Notes under the pieces: model-generated
Told to the model about the DNA's origin: nothing
What the model saw: the letters and a program-made list of their open reading frames with translations, nothing else
Databases searched by the model: none
Program-made: the position numbers and the translations under genes
In this document: positions 33,818 to 45,011 of the stretch, piece by piece
Position numbering within the stretch: position 1 is the stretch's first letter
Layout: the number at the start of each line of letters is the position of its first letter
NCBI RefSeq assembly: GCF_005502885.1
Contig: NZ_SCMR01000007.1
Span: 99,453 to 163,452, forward strand
Origin: Microbacterium sp. 2FI
GTDB taxonomy: Bacteria; Actinomycetota; Actinomycetes; Actinomycetales; Microbacteriaceae
Reading direction: 5' to 3'
Length of the DNA: 64,000 nucleotides

Positions 33818-36800
33818 CGTCGTCGAGCACGAGGCCCGCTGCCGCGAGGCGCCGTGAGAGCTGCGAGACGAGCTTCGGGTCGCGCAGCAGCAGCTCCCAC
33901 GCCTCGCGCTGTCGGCGCGGGCTCTTGCCGCGAGGCTCTTCCTCTTCCTTGGGCTCGTAGCTGTCGCCGCCCTTCCAGACCGCGACCGTGCGCACCTCTT
34001 CACGGGTGAACGGCGACCCGCGGAACGTCTTGCCGCGTGCGCGGAAGAGCACGGTCCAAACTCCCTGCTCGTCGGCGGCGAGGGCCTCTTCGAACAGCCC
34101 CGGCCCCACCTCGGCCAGCGGGATCGAGAACTGCGAACCGGAGGGCGCGGTCACCAGCGCCTCGATCTCGGCGCGACGCTCGACGGGCACGTCGTACTCG
34201 GTCAGATCAGCCGACAGCAGCACTTTCGCGCCGGGCTCGAAGGAGTCCTGGCGGATGCGGGCTCCCATCCGCAGGTTCGACGAGGCGTGCACCAGCACGA
34301 CGCCTTCCAAGCCCTTGCCCATGAGAGCCTCGAGCTCTTCGGGCGTGAGCTTCTTCTCGCCGCGGCGGGCTCGCTTGACGGCATCCTTCGGCAGGTGGAG
34401 CCGGGCGTGCCACGTGCCCTCGTGCGCGCCCGACCCGATCGGCGCCGGGATCGTGAGGCGGTAGTACACGATGTTGTCGCCCACCTTGACGTAGTTGCGG
34501 CCGCCGAGACCCGCCATGAACGCGGGGTCGATCAAATCGCCCGCGGGGGTGAGGAGCGTCATCTCGATGAGCTCGGGATGCTGCGTGAGCAGGATCACGT
34601 CGGCGACGAAGTCGGTCTCGGCCAGCTCGAACGGCACATCGACCGTGTCGCCGAGGGGCACCGTCACCGGCGGGTCGACGACGATCTGGTCGTTCTTGAC
34701 GCCGGCGAGCACCTGCAGGAAGTACTTCGCGAGCTTGTAGCGGCTGTCGTTGTTCAGCTCGTCGGTGAGCACGCAGTAGCCGCCGGTGTCGTTGGTGACC
34801 GAGGTGAGGGTGGCCGGGCGGATGTTCTCAGCGCGACCGAGCGCGACCGCGTAGGTGCGATCGGTGATCGACGGACCGACGTCGGCGATCCAGCGCTCGC
34901 TGTTCTCGTAGCCGTCGGTGAAGACGACGCTCGCCTTGATGTCGTAGCCGCCCACCGGGTTCAATTCGCTCTGACCGATCTCCAGGCCGTCGCCGATCGA
35001 GGTGGCACCGGCCATGTTGACCGCGAAGGTCGTGATCGCCGAGCGCACCTGGTCGCGGACCGGATCGAACAGCGTCGGCTCGGCGAGCGGCCCGACCGGC
35101 GGGGTGAGGACCGTCGACGGGTCGTGGTCGAACGCGACGATCCCCACACCGTCGCCTTCGTGGACGGCCTCGGCGAGGATGCCGGCCGAGTACCGCAGCA
35201 CGTCGATGCGCTTGCTGGTGCCGACCCCCGACGGGAAGTCCATCGAGCCCGACCGGTCGAGCACGAGCATGACGCACGCGGTCTTGCGCGCGACGGTGTT
35301 CGCGGCGATCGGAATCGTCCACTCCGCGCCGGTCTGATCGTGGCGTACGGTGATGCTCCCGGCAGCGGTGTCGCCCGCCGCGGTGCCGGTGTAGGCGACC
35401 CAGAGGTACGCCTCTTGGACGACGGCGTAGTCGGCCGTCCCCGAGAGCGACTCCGTCTGGCCTGCCGGCATCCCGAACGGGGCCGCAGGCACTCCGGTCG
35501 TGGTGAACGTCGAGCCGTAGAGGCTGTGGACGTCGAACCGCACCGCGCGGTAGGTCGTCTCGCCCTCGGGCACGTCGATGAACTCCACCGCGTCGGTGAT
35601 CCGGTCGATCGTCCAGGCCGCGCGCGTCACGGCGGCGGCGGCGTCGATGCGACCCGAGCCGTACCATTCGCTGGTCACCGGACCGGCATAGGCGGGGTCG
35701 GTCGAGATGCGGTTCGCGCCGTCGCGCCAGCGGCCGGTCGCGTCGGTGTTGTTCGGGTCGATCTTCACGGCGGTGGCCCGGAGGATGTCGCCGACCTGCT
35801 CCCACGACAGCTGGGGGTTGGCAGACAGCATGAGCGCCGCGACGCCGGCGGTGACGGGCGTCGCGTACGACGTGCCGCCGAAGTCGCTGCGGTACAGGTG
35901 GGGGGCGAACGCGACGGCCGTGCCGTTCGCGAACGCGGCGGGCAGGGCGCGGTCGAGGGTGACCACGCGCGTCGCCGCGTTGACGGCGGTGATGGTGCGC
36001 CCGCGCGAGGTCGCGTTGGCGACGGGACCGACGAGCACCGAGCCGCCGACCGCCGCACCCGCGACGCTCGCGACCGTGATCGCCATGGCGCCGGCGGCGC
36101 TCGCCGCTGAGAGTGTCGTGGCGCTCGCCGCGGTTCCGGGGATCGCCGTGCCCTCGGGCGCGTCGGCGCGCGTGGCCGAGAACGCCCCGAACTGCGCGTT
36201 CGGGTTGTGGATGACCGGCGCGAAGGTGTCGTTCGAGGGGGCGCAGAAGTCGACGGTCGATCCGAAGCTGCTGTAGTCGCTCTTGACCTCGTTCACACCG
36301 TCGGCGGCGAGGGTCGAGGCGCTCACTCCGTAGCACCGGCCGTACATGCTCCACGGGCGGTGGAAGCTGACGTCGAGGTCCTGGTTGACGTTGCCCGCCG
36401 AGAAGAACAGCACGGTCCCGCGGCCGCCCCGGCCCTGGTCGGCCACGGCGTCGAAGGTGTCCTGCATGAGCGCCGAGATCGGGTCGCCGACGCTGTCGCT
36501 GAAGGCGATGCTGTTGGTGATCACGTCGGCGCCGTCGGCGAGCTGGGTGGGGAAGCCCGCGGTCGCACTGTCGGCGTCGAGGCCGGCGAGCCACAGATAC
36601 ATCTCGGAGTAGCGCACCTCGTCTCCGCCGCGGCGGATGCCCATGACGTGGCAGTTGCCGGCGATGCCGGCCTGGCCCTCGGCGTTGTTCGAGGCGCCGG
36701 CCGCGGCCGACGCGCACGCCATCCCGTGGTCGCCGTCGACGGTCGAGGTGTTGTCGGCGGCCATCCGCACGAAGTCGAAGAGCTGGCTGACCTTCGCGGT

Positions 36801-37796
36801 GCCGTCGGAGAGGGTCGCCGCCATCGCCGGGTGGGTCACGTCCACGCCGTTGTCGACGACCGCGATCGAGATCGACGCGTCGCCGAACGTGCGGGCGGGG
36901 GCGATGTTCTGCAGCACCTGCCATGCGTCGGGCGTGCGGATGAGGCGGTGATCCCACTGCTGGGGGAAGAGGAAGTCGTTCGGGGTGACGGCGTCGACCT
37001 CGGCGGTGTGGATGAGGCTCGGCTCGGCGTAGCGCACGCCGGGTTCGGCGGCGACGGCAGCCACCTTGTCGAGGAGGTCGTACCCGGCGCCGGCGGGTGA
37101 GCGGAAGACGTAGGTGCTGCCGAGCGCGCGGAACTGCTTGACGACCTCGAGGCCGTGGCGGGACGCGACCTCGACCGCGTCGGCGTCGGCATCCAGGAAC
37201 GACACCGTCATCGTGTCGGTGAGGAATGAGGCGCCCGTCTCGGTGAGGGTCACGAGCGCCCCGACCTGGCCGAGTCCCTGCTCGGCGCTGCGGGCGTCCA
37301 TGCGGCGCACGACCTCGTCGGTGTCGCCGGGTGCTTCCGGCACCCGGACCACGACGACCGAGGGATCGTCGAAGCGGATGGTGTCGGTCGGGGTCTCTTC
37401 GAGGCCGTCGATGGCCTTGAGCGCGTCGTCTTCGCCGGGACCTTCGAGCGGTTCGGCGAGGCGCACACCGACCGCGTCGGTGATCGGGCGGAACGGGATG
37501 CGCACGCGTCCACGGAAGTACGCAGGCCAGCCGGCGGGGCCGAGGACGAACGGCTCGACGCCGTCGGGCTGTGTCGGGTAGCCGTTGCCGATGGCCCGCT
37601 CGTCGGGGGCGAACCCGGGGGCGATGACCGTGACGCGGGCGGGCTCGGTCGGCGGTGCGTCGAACCGGACGTACCCCCGCTCGTCGGTTTCGCGCGTCTC
37701 GGTCGATCGATCCTCACCGGTGCGGGTGACCTGCGCGCCCGCGATGGGGGTGCGGTCGTACGCGGTGACGGAGACGGACAGGGTGTTCTCGTTCAT
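33798..37796 (-). CDS. Giant subtilisin-like (S8) peptidase with VWA domain
   Basis: 1332 residues. Order seen: N-terminal carboxypeptidase-regulatory-like beta domain (VSVTAYDRTPIAGAQVTRTG, residues 5-85); a long region to about 300; S8 catalytic domain with Asp in VVDNGVDVTHP (about 313), His in GDHGMACASAAAG (about 356), oxyanion Asn in LFFSAGN and Ser in GGTSYATPVTAGVAALML (about 640). An extra beta-rich insert (about 565-630) lies just before the Ser. A VWA domain follows with an intact MIDAS DRSGSMD (about 848). The C-terminus is charged. There is no signal peptide or membrane span, so export is uncertain. The ATG has GAGGA upstream. Divergent from dnaK; role in protein quality control or in an exported complex is inference. 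Confidence 0.88.
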   Translation of the reverse strand: MNENTLSVSVTAYDRTPIAGAQVTRTGEDRSTETRETDERGYVRFDAPPTEPARVTVIAPGFAPDERAIGNGYPTQPDGVEPFVLGPAGWPAYFRGRVRIPFRPITDAVGVRLAEPLEGPGEDDALKAIDGLEETPTDTIRFDDPSVVVVRVPEAPGDTDEVVRRMDARSAEQGLGQVGALVTLTETGASFLTDTMTVSFLDADADAVEVASRHGLEVVKQFRALGSTYVFRSPAGAGYDLLDKVAAVAAEPGVRYAEPSLIHTAEVDAVTPNDFLFPQQWDHRLIRTPDAWQVLQNIAPARTFGDASISIAVVDNGVDVTHPAMAATLSDGTAKVSQLFDFVRMAADNTSTVDGDHGMACASAAAGASNNAEGQAGIAGNCHVMGIRRGGDEVRYSEMYLWLAGLDADSATAGFPTQLADGADVITNSIAFSDSVGDPISALMQDTFDAVADQGRGGRGTVLFFSAGNVNQDLDVSFHRPWSMYGRCYGVSASTLAADGVNEVKSDYSSFGSTVDFCAPSNDTFAPVIHNPNAQFGAFSATRADAPEGTAIPGTAASATTLSAASAAGAMAITVASVAGAAVGGSVLVGPVANATSRGRTITAVNAATRVVTLDRALPAAFANGTAVAFAPHLYRSDFGGTSYATPVTAGVAALMLSANPQLSWEQVGDILRATAVKIDPNNTDATGRWRDGANRISTDPAYAGPVTSEWYGSGRIDAAAAVTRAAWTIDRITDAVEFIDVPEGETTYRAVRFDVHSLYGSTFTTTGVPAAPFGMPAGQTESLSGTADYAVVQEAYLWVAYTGTAAGDTAAGSITVRHDQTGAEWTIPIAANTVARKTACVMLVLDRSGSMDFPSGVGTSKRIDVLRYSAGILAEAVHEGDGVGIVAFDHDPSTVLTPPVGPLAEPTLFDPVRDQVRSAITTFAVNMAGATSIGDGLEIGQSELNPVGGYDIKASVVFTDGYENSERWIADVGPSITDRTYAVALGRAENIRPATLTSVTNDTGGYCVLTDELNNDSRYKLAKYFLQVLAGVKNDQIVVDPPVTVPLGDTVDVPFELAETDFVADVILLTQHPELIEMTLLTPAGDLIDPAFMAGLGGRNYVKVGDNIVYYRLTIPAPIGSGAHEGTWHARLHLPKDAVKRARRGEKKLTPEELEALMGKGLEGVVLVHASSNLRMGARIRQDSFEPGAKVLLSADLTEYDVPVERRAEIEALVTAPSGSQFSIPLAEVGPGLFEEALAADEQGVWTVLFRARGKTFRGSPFTREEVRTVAVWKGGDSYEPKEEEEPRGKSPRRQREAWELLLRDPKLVSQLSRRLAAAGLVLDDVTPAER

Positions 37797-37885
37797 GGCA
37801 TGTCCTCAGTGGTCGCGGAGAAAGCGCTGACGAATGCAAGGAGGGAGGGGCCTGACGCCGTGATACCCGCCGACCCGATCCCAAA

Positions 37886-37906
37886 GTTGAGCCGAGTGGT
37901 ATCAAC
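37886..37906. promoter_or_regulatory. Degenerate HAIR-like site between protease gene and dnaK
   Basis: GTTGAGC-N7-TATCAAC has the 7-7-7 layout of HspR-associated inverted repeats, with the left arm good and the right arm matching 4 of 7 positions. The outer bases also form AGTTGA...TCAACT. It lies five bases upstream of the dnaK -35 and 90 bases from the protease start, so it could serve either direction. Confidence 0.5.
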
Positions 37907-37911
37907 TTCAT

Positions 37912-37938
37912 TTGACAGCCGAAAACACCCGGAGTAGG

Positions 37939-37940
<2 letters not shown>
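37912..37940 (+). promoter_or_regulatory. dnaK promoter
   Basis: Consensus -35 TTGACA (37912-37917), 17-base spacer, and -10 TAGGGT (37935-37940). The -10 overlaps the HAIR operator that begins at 37939, so HspR bound there would block RNA polymerase. Confidence 0.75.
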
Positions 37941-39872
<1,932 letters not shown>

Positions 39873-39874
39873 CC

Positions 39875-40471
39875 ATGGCCGACAAGGACCACGAACAGCC
39901 GCACGACGGCGAAGACGAGGTCCTCGGCGAGGCGGGGTCGGAAGCGCAGGCTTCCGACCCTGACCCGCAGGAGGAGCTCACGGTCGACGACATCCTCGGC
40001 GCGACCCAGAACGCGGATGCCGCGGCGGAGGACGCCGTGATCGCCGACCTCGAGTCGGCCCTCCTCAACGATCTCAAGCGCCTGCAGGCCGAGTACGCCA
40101 ACTACCGCCGGCGTACCGAGGAGCAGCGAGAGCTCGAGATCGAGCGCGCCAAGGGTGCCGTCGCCAAGGGGCTCCTCCCCGTGCTCGACGACCTCGACCG
40201 CGCCGTCAAGCACGGCGACCTCGAAGAGGGCACCCCCTTCTTCGCGATCGCCGAGAAGCTGCGCGGCATCGCTGAGCGAATGGGCCTCACGACCTATGGC
40301 GAGGCGGGCGAGGTGTTCGATCCGCAGCAGCACGAGGCGATCTTCCAGGCGCCCACGCCCGGTGTGACCGAGCCGACCGTCCTCGAGGTCGTCGAGATCG
40401 GCTACCGCCTCGGCACGGTCGAGCTCCGCCCCGCGAAGGTCGTCGTGGCCGTGCCCGTCGAGGCCGGATAG
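39875..40471 (+). CDS. grpE: Nucleotide exchange factor GrpE
   Basis: 198 residues, starting two bases after dnaK. An acidic N-terminal tail (DEDEV-type run) precedes a long coiled coil (ADLESALLNDLKRLQAEYANYRRRTEEQRELEIERAKG), followed by LLPVLDDLDRAVKHGDL and the C-terminal beta domain with FDPQQHEAI and EVVEIGYRLGTVELRPAKVVVA. It exchanges ADP on DnaK. Confidence 0.97.
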   Translation: MADKDHEQPHDGEDEVLGEAGSEAQASDPDPQEELTVDDILGATQNADAAAEDAVIADLESALLNDLKRLQAEYANYRRRTEEQRELEIERAKGAVAKGLLPVLDDLDRAVKHGDLEEGTPFFAIAEKLRGIAERMGLTTYGEAGEVFDPQQHEAIFQAPTPGVTEPTVLEVVEIGYRLGTVELRPAKVVVAVPVEAG

Positions 40472-40476
40472 AGGCC

Positions 40477-41481
40477 ATGGCCAGTCAGGACTGGTTCGAC
40501 AAGGACTTCTACGCGATCCTCGGCGTGCCCAAGGACATCGCCGACGCGGATCTCAAGAAGACCTATCGCAAGCTCGCCCGGACGTATCACCCCGACTCCA
40601 ATCAGGGCGATGCAAAGGCCGAGGCGAAGTTCAAGGAGATCAGCGAGGCGTACTCGGTGCTCTCCGACGCCGAGCAGCGCAAGGAGTACGACCAGCTGCG
40701 CGCGATGGGCGCCGGCGGCGCCCGCTTCACCGCGAGCGGTCAGGGCGCGGGCGGCTTCGAGGACGTGTTCAGCATGTTCGGACAGGGCCGTGGCGGCGGC
40801 GCCGGTGGCCGCTACCAGTCGGCCGAGGACTTCGAAGACATCTTCTCGATGTTCAACCAGCAGGGTGCGGGCTTCGGCTCGGGCCGGTTCGGGCAGTCGA
40901 CCGGCGGCTACCGCGGGTACGGCGGACCGACGCGCGGCGCGGATGTCACGGCCCGCACGACGGTCGACTTCGTCACCGCGACCAAGGGCGAGACGATCAC
41001 GCTGCAGGGCGAGGATGGGAAGCCCTTCAAGGTGAAGATCCCCGCGGGCGTCTCGGACGGCCAGAAGATCCGTCTGCGCGGTCGCGGGCGCCCGTCGCCC
41101 GACGGCGGCGAGACCGGCGACGTGGTCGTCGCGGTGACCGTGCGGCCGCATCCGGTATTCACGCGCGACGGACTCAACCTCCGCGTCACCGTCCCGGTCA
41201 CCTTCACCGAGGCGGCGCTCGGCGCGACGATCGAGGTGCCGACGCTCGGGGGAGACCCCGTGAAGTTGCGCGTCGCGCCGGGAACGCCGTCGGGTCGCGT
41301 GCTGCGTGTCAAGGGCCGCGGGGTCGAGACGGCGAAAGGAACCGGCGACCTGCTCGCCGAAGTGCAGGTGGCCGTGCCGTCGCACCTCGACGACGACGCG
41401 CGCGCCGCGCTCGAGCGGTTCCACGAGCTGGAGCCCAAAGAGAACCCGCGCGCCGACATCATGAGCAAGGCGCGCGGCTGA
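40477..41481 (+). CDS. dnaJ: DnaJ-family co-chaperone without zinc finger
   Basis: 334 residues. J domain at the N-terminus with the HPD motif in YHPDSNQGDAKAEAKFKEISEAYSVLSD. A long Gly-rich region (GGAGGRYQSAEDF, GAGFGSGRFGQSTGGYRG) follows, then two C-terminal peptide-binding domains ending VQVAVPSHLDDDARAALERF. The CxxCxGxG zinc repeats of class I DnaJ are completely absent, so this is a class II (DnaJB/CbpA-like) form, although it occupies the dnaJ position. ATG five bases after the grpE stop. Confidence 0.95.
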   Translation: MASQDWFDKDFYAILGVPKDIADADLKKTYRKLARTYHPDSNQGDAKAEAKFKEISEAYSVLSDAEQRKEYDQLRAMGAGGARFTASGQGAGGFEDVFSMFGQGRGGGAGGRYQSAEDFEDIFSMFNQQGAGFGSGRFGQSTGGYRGYGGPTRGADVTARTTVDFVTATKGETITLQGEDGKPFKVKIPAGVSDGQKIRLRGRGRPSPDGGETGDVVVAVTVRPHPVFTRDGLNLRVTVPVTFTEAALGATIEVPTLGGDPVKLRVAPGTPSGRVLRVKGRGVETAKGTGDLLAEVQVAVPSHLDDDARAALERFHELEPKENPRADIMSKARG

Positions 41482-41509
41482 GATCCTGGCGGGGGTGAGG
41501 AGGATGCCG

Positions 41510-41989
41510 ATGGCTGAGCAGTTCGACGAGGACGCGCCGATCTTCGCGATCGCCGTGGCTGCCGAGCTCTCAGGCATGCATCCGCAGACGCTCCGTCAGT
41601 ACGACCGACTCGGACTCGTCGTCCCGGCGCGCACGCAGGGCGGCTCGCGGCGCTATTCGCTGCGCCACGTCGCGCAGCTCCGCGAGGTCGCGCGCATGTC
41701 GGCGGAGGGCATCGGACTGCCGGCGATCGTGCGCATCCTCGAGCTCGAAGATCGCGTGCGCGAGCTCCACTCCCGCGTGCGCGATCTCGAGGAGCGCGTG
41801 CGAACCGAGCTCGAGCGGCGCCCGGGCGCGCGCGTGTTCGCCGCGGGCTCGACCGGTTCGGTCGTGACGCTCCGCCACGGCACGCGTGTGCGGCGGGCCA
41901 CCGAGCTCGTGATCTGGCGCCCGCGGCAGAGCATCGATCGACCCGACGACGATCCCGGCGACGAGAGCGCAGCGCCGTCCGCGGACTGA
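41510..41989 (+). CDS. hspR: Heat-shock repressor HspR (MerR family)
   Basis: 159 residues. The ATG at 41510 is preceded at a 6-base spacing by GAGGAGG; upstream in-frame GTG and ATG codons lie inside that Shine-Dalgarno and are rejected. The MerR helix-turn-helix reads FAIAVAAELSGMHPQTLRQYDRLGLVVPARTQGGSRRYSLRHV, followed by a coiled coil with RILELEDRVRELHSRVRDLEERVR. It binds HAIR sites; two good ones are in this window, at dnaK and clpB. Its last base overlaps the next gene. Confidence 0.95.
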   Translation: MAEQFDEDAPIFAIAVAAELSGMHPQTLRQYDRLGLVVPARTQGGSRRYSLRHVAQLREVARMSAEGIGLPAIVRILELEDRVRELHSRVRDLEERVRTELERRPGARVFAAGSTGSVVTLRHGTRVRRATELVIWRPRQSIDRPDDDPGDESAAPSAD

Positions 41990-42399
41990 TGCCCACGCTC
42001 GACGATGTGCGCGAAATCGCCCTCGGGTTCCCGGGGGTGACGGAGCGCGTCGACGGGCACCGCGGCGGCATGACGTGGCGCATGCCGACGGGAGCCTTCG
42101 TGTGGGAGCGCGGTCCCGGCCAGGCCGACCTCGCGGCCCTCGAGCGACTCGGGCGGGAATGGCCGCCCGGCGAGGTCATCGGCGTCCGCACCGACGGGCA
42201 GCAGGTGAAGGCGGCGCTGCTCGAGACCTATCCCGACGTGTTCTTCACGATCCCGCACTTCGACGGCTACCCCGCGGTGCTGGTGCGGCTCGACCACATC
42301 GAATCCGATCACCTCCGCGAAGTCGTCACCGACGCGTGGCTGCTGAAGGTCACCAAGCGCGTCGGAGGCGCCTGGCTCGCCGAGCACGCGCCCGAGTAG
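41989..42399 (+). CDS. MmcQ/YjbR family protein
   Basis: 136 residues. The ATG overlaps the hspR stop (TGATG), so it may be co-translated with heat-shock genes. Features of the MmcQ/YjbR double-wing fold: LDDVREIALGFPGVTERVDGHRGGMTWRM at the N-terminus, GVRTDGQQVKAALLETYPDVFFTIPHFDGYPAVLVRLDHI centrally and DAWLLKVTKRV at the end. Family members bind DNA or act in unknown processes; the role here is not known. Confidence 0.85.
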   Translation: MPTLDDVREIALGFPGVTERVDGHRGGMTWRMPTGAFVWERGPGQADLAALERLGREWPPGEVIGVRTDGQQVKAALLETYPDVFFTIPHFDGYPAVLVRLDHIESDHLREVVTDAWLLKVTKRVGGAWLAEHAPE

Positions 42400-42424
42400 G
42401 CGCCGCTCGGCTCACGCGGCGGCG

Positions 42425-43822
42425 TCAGGCGACCCCGCGGCGCTCCCGGAAGAGCTGCCAGTCGGCGCGCGAGATGTCGGCGTAGCGGTACGCCCACTCC
42501 AGGATCGCCTCGCCGGCGACGCGGCCGCCGCCGATGTAGCCCGCCACGACGGCACTGCCTGGCGACTGGCCGTGCGCCCGCGCGAGCGTCGCGGCGCACG
42601 CTTCGGCGTACCAGCGGAAGGCCGAATCCTCGAGCGTGTCGGTGTCGAACCCGCCCTTCTTGTCGTGGAACTGCCGCACGTAGAACGCGCGCTCGCCACC
42701 GGCGAGGTCGGCTGGAAGGCCCCGCACATGGCCGAGGAAGGGGTCGGAAACAGCCTGGAGCACCCGCTGCATCGCCACGACGCGTCCTCCGTTGCCATGC
42801 CGGTCGATGTAGCGGTGGACCTGCGGAGGCTGCTCGGCCCCACCGTGCTCGATGAGCACGCTGGCGCCCGCCTCCTTGCCCTGCAGCAGCAGAGCGTTGC
42901 CGTCGCCGTCCTGGAAGGCGATGAGGTAGCAGCGGGTGCCCACGCTGCCGACGCCGACCACGCGGCGCGCGAGGTCGGATACGCCGTAGCTCTGCATCAG
43001 CATGCGGATGTCGACATTCGCCGACAGCACATAGTCGTCGATCACGTCGAAGACCCGCTGCTCGATCACCGCGTCGACGTGGGTCATGGTGGGGGGCTGC
43101 TCGATGAAGCTCAGCCGCCCGTCGCCACCGAGCGATGTGAGCTTCTTCGCCGCGCGGGCACCGGTGCGCTTCTCGGCGTCCTTGATCGCGGCGTCCACCG
43201 CGGCACGCGTCTCATCGTCGATCGATCTGCCTGCCGCGGTGGCATCGAATCGGTCGAAGTAGCGCTTGAGAGGGCTGCGCTCGGCGCCACCGGCCAGGGA
43301 CCGCGCGTAGGTGCGCACCGCGCTCAGCGATGCCTCTCGGACCACCTTGTCATCGCGCGACGTGGACTGCCCCGCGATCACGATGCTCGTGACCAGGCGC
43401 TTGACATCCCACTCCCACGGCGCCCAGGCGGCCTCGTCGAAGTCGTTCAGGTCGAAGACCAGGGTGCGCTGCGGCGAGGCGTACAGGCCGAAGTTCGCCA
43501 CGTGCGCATCGCCGCAGGAGCCGACCGAGATGTCGGGACCCGTCGATCGGGCGAGGTCGGCCGCCATGATCGCTGCGGTGCCCCGATAGAACGCGAAGGG
43601 GCTCTCGGCCATGCGCGCGGTGCGGATGGGGACGAGTTCGGGCACGCGGGTGGCGTCCTGCGCATCGAGGATGCCGATCGGATCGCGGTCGCCGACCGGC
43701 CCTTCGGCGAGCGATTCGCGCGAAACGCGCTCGCGAATGGCATGACCCTCCGCGAGCTGTTCACGCAGGGACGGGAGCGGGGCCCAGGCGTCCGCGATGG
43801 GGCGCGCGTCAGACGTCGACAT
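42425..43822 (-). CDS. DUF2252 domain protein
   Basis: 465 residues; convergent with the YjbR gene. The family core is clear: FYRGTAAIMAADLARS near residue 75, SCGDAHVANFGLYASPQRTLVFDLNDFDEAAWAPWEWDVKRL near residue 105 and KEAGASVLIEHGG in the second half. These GD-H and DFD motifs resemble aminoglycoside phosphotransferase/kinase-like catalytic residues, so a kinase-type activity is possible but unproven. ATG at 43822. No operon partner. Confidence 0.9.
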   Translation of the reverse strand: MSTSDARPIADAWAPLPSLREQLAEGHAIRERVSRESLAEGPVGDRDPIGILDAQDATRVPELVPIRTARMAESPFAFYRGTAAIMAADLARSTGPDISVGSCGDAHVANFGLYASPQRTLVFDLNDFDEAAWAPWEWDVKRLVTSIVIAGQSTSRDDKVVREASLSAVRTYARSLAGGAERSPLKRYFDRFDATAAGRSIDDETRAAVDAAIKDAEKRTGARAAKKLTSLGGDGRLSFIEQPPTMTHVDAVIEQRVFDVIDDYVLSANVDIRMLMQSYGVSDLARRVVGVGSVGTRCYLIAFQDGDGNALLLQGKEAGASVLIEHGGAEQPPQVHRYIDRHGNGGRVVAMQRVLQAVSDPFLGHVRGLPADLAGGERAFYVRQFHDKKGGFDTDTLEDSAFRWYAEACAATLARAHGQSPGSAVVAGYIGGGRVAGEAILEWAYRYADISRADWQLFRERRGVA

Positions 43823-43874
43823 GCACACAGTGTGGCACCCGGACGCCTCGTCGTGTTGTCGATACTCTGACCGC

Positions 43875-45011
43875 GTGACCCGAACTCCGTCGCCGGCTTC
43901 CGCGCCGGCTTCTCCGCCCGCGCTCTCGCCGAGCCTTCGCGTCCTCATCGTGATGGCGGCGACGGTGATCGCGCTCGCCGGCGTCTTCTTCGCCCGCGAG
44001 ATCGTGGGCCCCCTCGCGCTCGCGATGGTGCTGGTGGTCATCTGCGAGCCGGTGCGACGACCGTTCGATCGCGCCGGGCGCCCGCGCTGGCTCGGCACGA
44101 CCGCGGTCATCCTCGTGGTCTACCTCGTGCTGCTCACGATGGGCGCTCTGCTCTGGCTCGCGGGCACCCAGTTCGCGCGTCTCGTGGCCGACTTCGCCGA
44201 CCAGCTGCGCGCGAGCGCCGACGAGTTCCTCGCGTGGCTCGTGGCGGCGGGTCTCGATGAGCAGGCCTCGGATGCCGCGGCCTCGGCGCTGGACCCCGGC
44301 ACGATCCTGAGTCTCGCGTCGAGCCTCGGCGGCACGATCCTAGGTGTCGCCACGGCCCTGTTCTTCGTCGTCTCGTACGTGATCTTCATGGCGGCGGACG
44401 CCGCGCGCTACAGCGAGGCGGAGCAGAAGTTCGGCGCGTCGAGTCGACCGGTGCTCTCGCGCATCCGGCGCCTGAACAGCGGCATCCGCCGCTACTACGT
44501 CGTCAATGCCTCGTTCGGCGCGATCGTCGCGGTCCTCGACGGACTGGCGCTGTGGTGGCTCGGCGTGCCTGCGCCGATCGTGTGGGCAGTCCTCGCCTTC
44601 GTCACCAACTTCGTGCCCAACATCGGATTCGTCCTCGGTCTCATCCCGCCCGCCATCCTCGCGTTCGTCGTCGGCGGGTGGCCCATGTTCTTCGCCGTCA
44701 TCGCGATCTACTGCGTCGTGAACGTCGTGCTGCAGGTGCTCGTGCAGCCGAAGTTCGTCAGCGACGCGGTCGACCTGAGCCTCACCCTGAGCTTCTTCTC
44801 GGTGATCTTCTGGACCTTCGTGATCGGCCCGCTCGGTGCGATCCTGTCGATCCCGCTGACGCTGTTCGTCCGTGCGCTCGTGCTCGAGGGCGATCCCGAG
44901 ACACGGTGGCTGCGATGGCTCTCGGGCGACCGATCGGCCGGGGCCGCAGCATCCGATCCCCCCTCCCCACCCCTACCCACGCCCGATCGGGCAGCGAGGA
45001 AACGACCATGA
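43875..45011 (+). CDS. AI-2E family transporter (first of two)
   Basis: 378 residues with about eight spans. Family landmarks are FFVVSYVIFMAADAARYSEAEQKF in the middle, YYVVNASFGAIVAVLDGLALWWLGVPAPIVWAVLAFVTNFVPNIGFVLGLIPPAILAFVVGG, and QPKFVSDAVDLSLTLSFFSVIFWTFVIGPLGAILSIPLTLFVRAL. GTG start. The stop overlaps the ATG of the DUF998 gene. Members of this family export diverse small molecules; AI-2 transport is only shown for some, so substrate is open. Confidence 0.9.
   Translation: MTRTPSPASAPASPPALSPSLRVLIVMAATVIALAGVFFAREIVGPLALAMVLVVICEPVRRPFDRAGRPRWLGTTAVILVVYLVLLTMGALLWLAGTQFARLVADFADQLRASADEFLAWLVAAGLDEQASDAAASALDPGTILSLASSLGGTILGVATALFFVVSYVIFMAADAARYSEAEQKFGASSRPVLSRIRRLNSGIRRYYVVNASFGAIVAVLDGLALWWLGVPAPIVWAVLAFVTNFVPNIGFVLGLIPPAILAFVVGGWPMFFAVIAIYCVVNVVLQVLVQPKFVSDAVDLSLTLSFFSVIFWTFVIGPLGAILSIPLTLFVRALVLEGDPETRWLRWLSGDRSAGAAASDPPSPPLPTPDRAARKRP

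Noticed and set aside
31634..34003. Minus-strand frame of about 790 codons opposite MFS and antiporter genes
   Set aside because: Composition is extremely charged and lacks domains, while the opposite strand encodes well-known transporters with good starts.
37797..37885. Promoter of the giant protease on the minus strand (TTGATA near 37905)
   Set aside because: With a 17-base spacer the -10 would be GGGATC, which is too poor a match to call.
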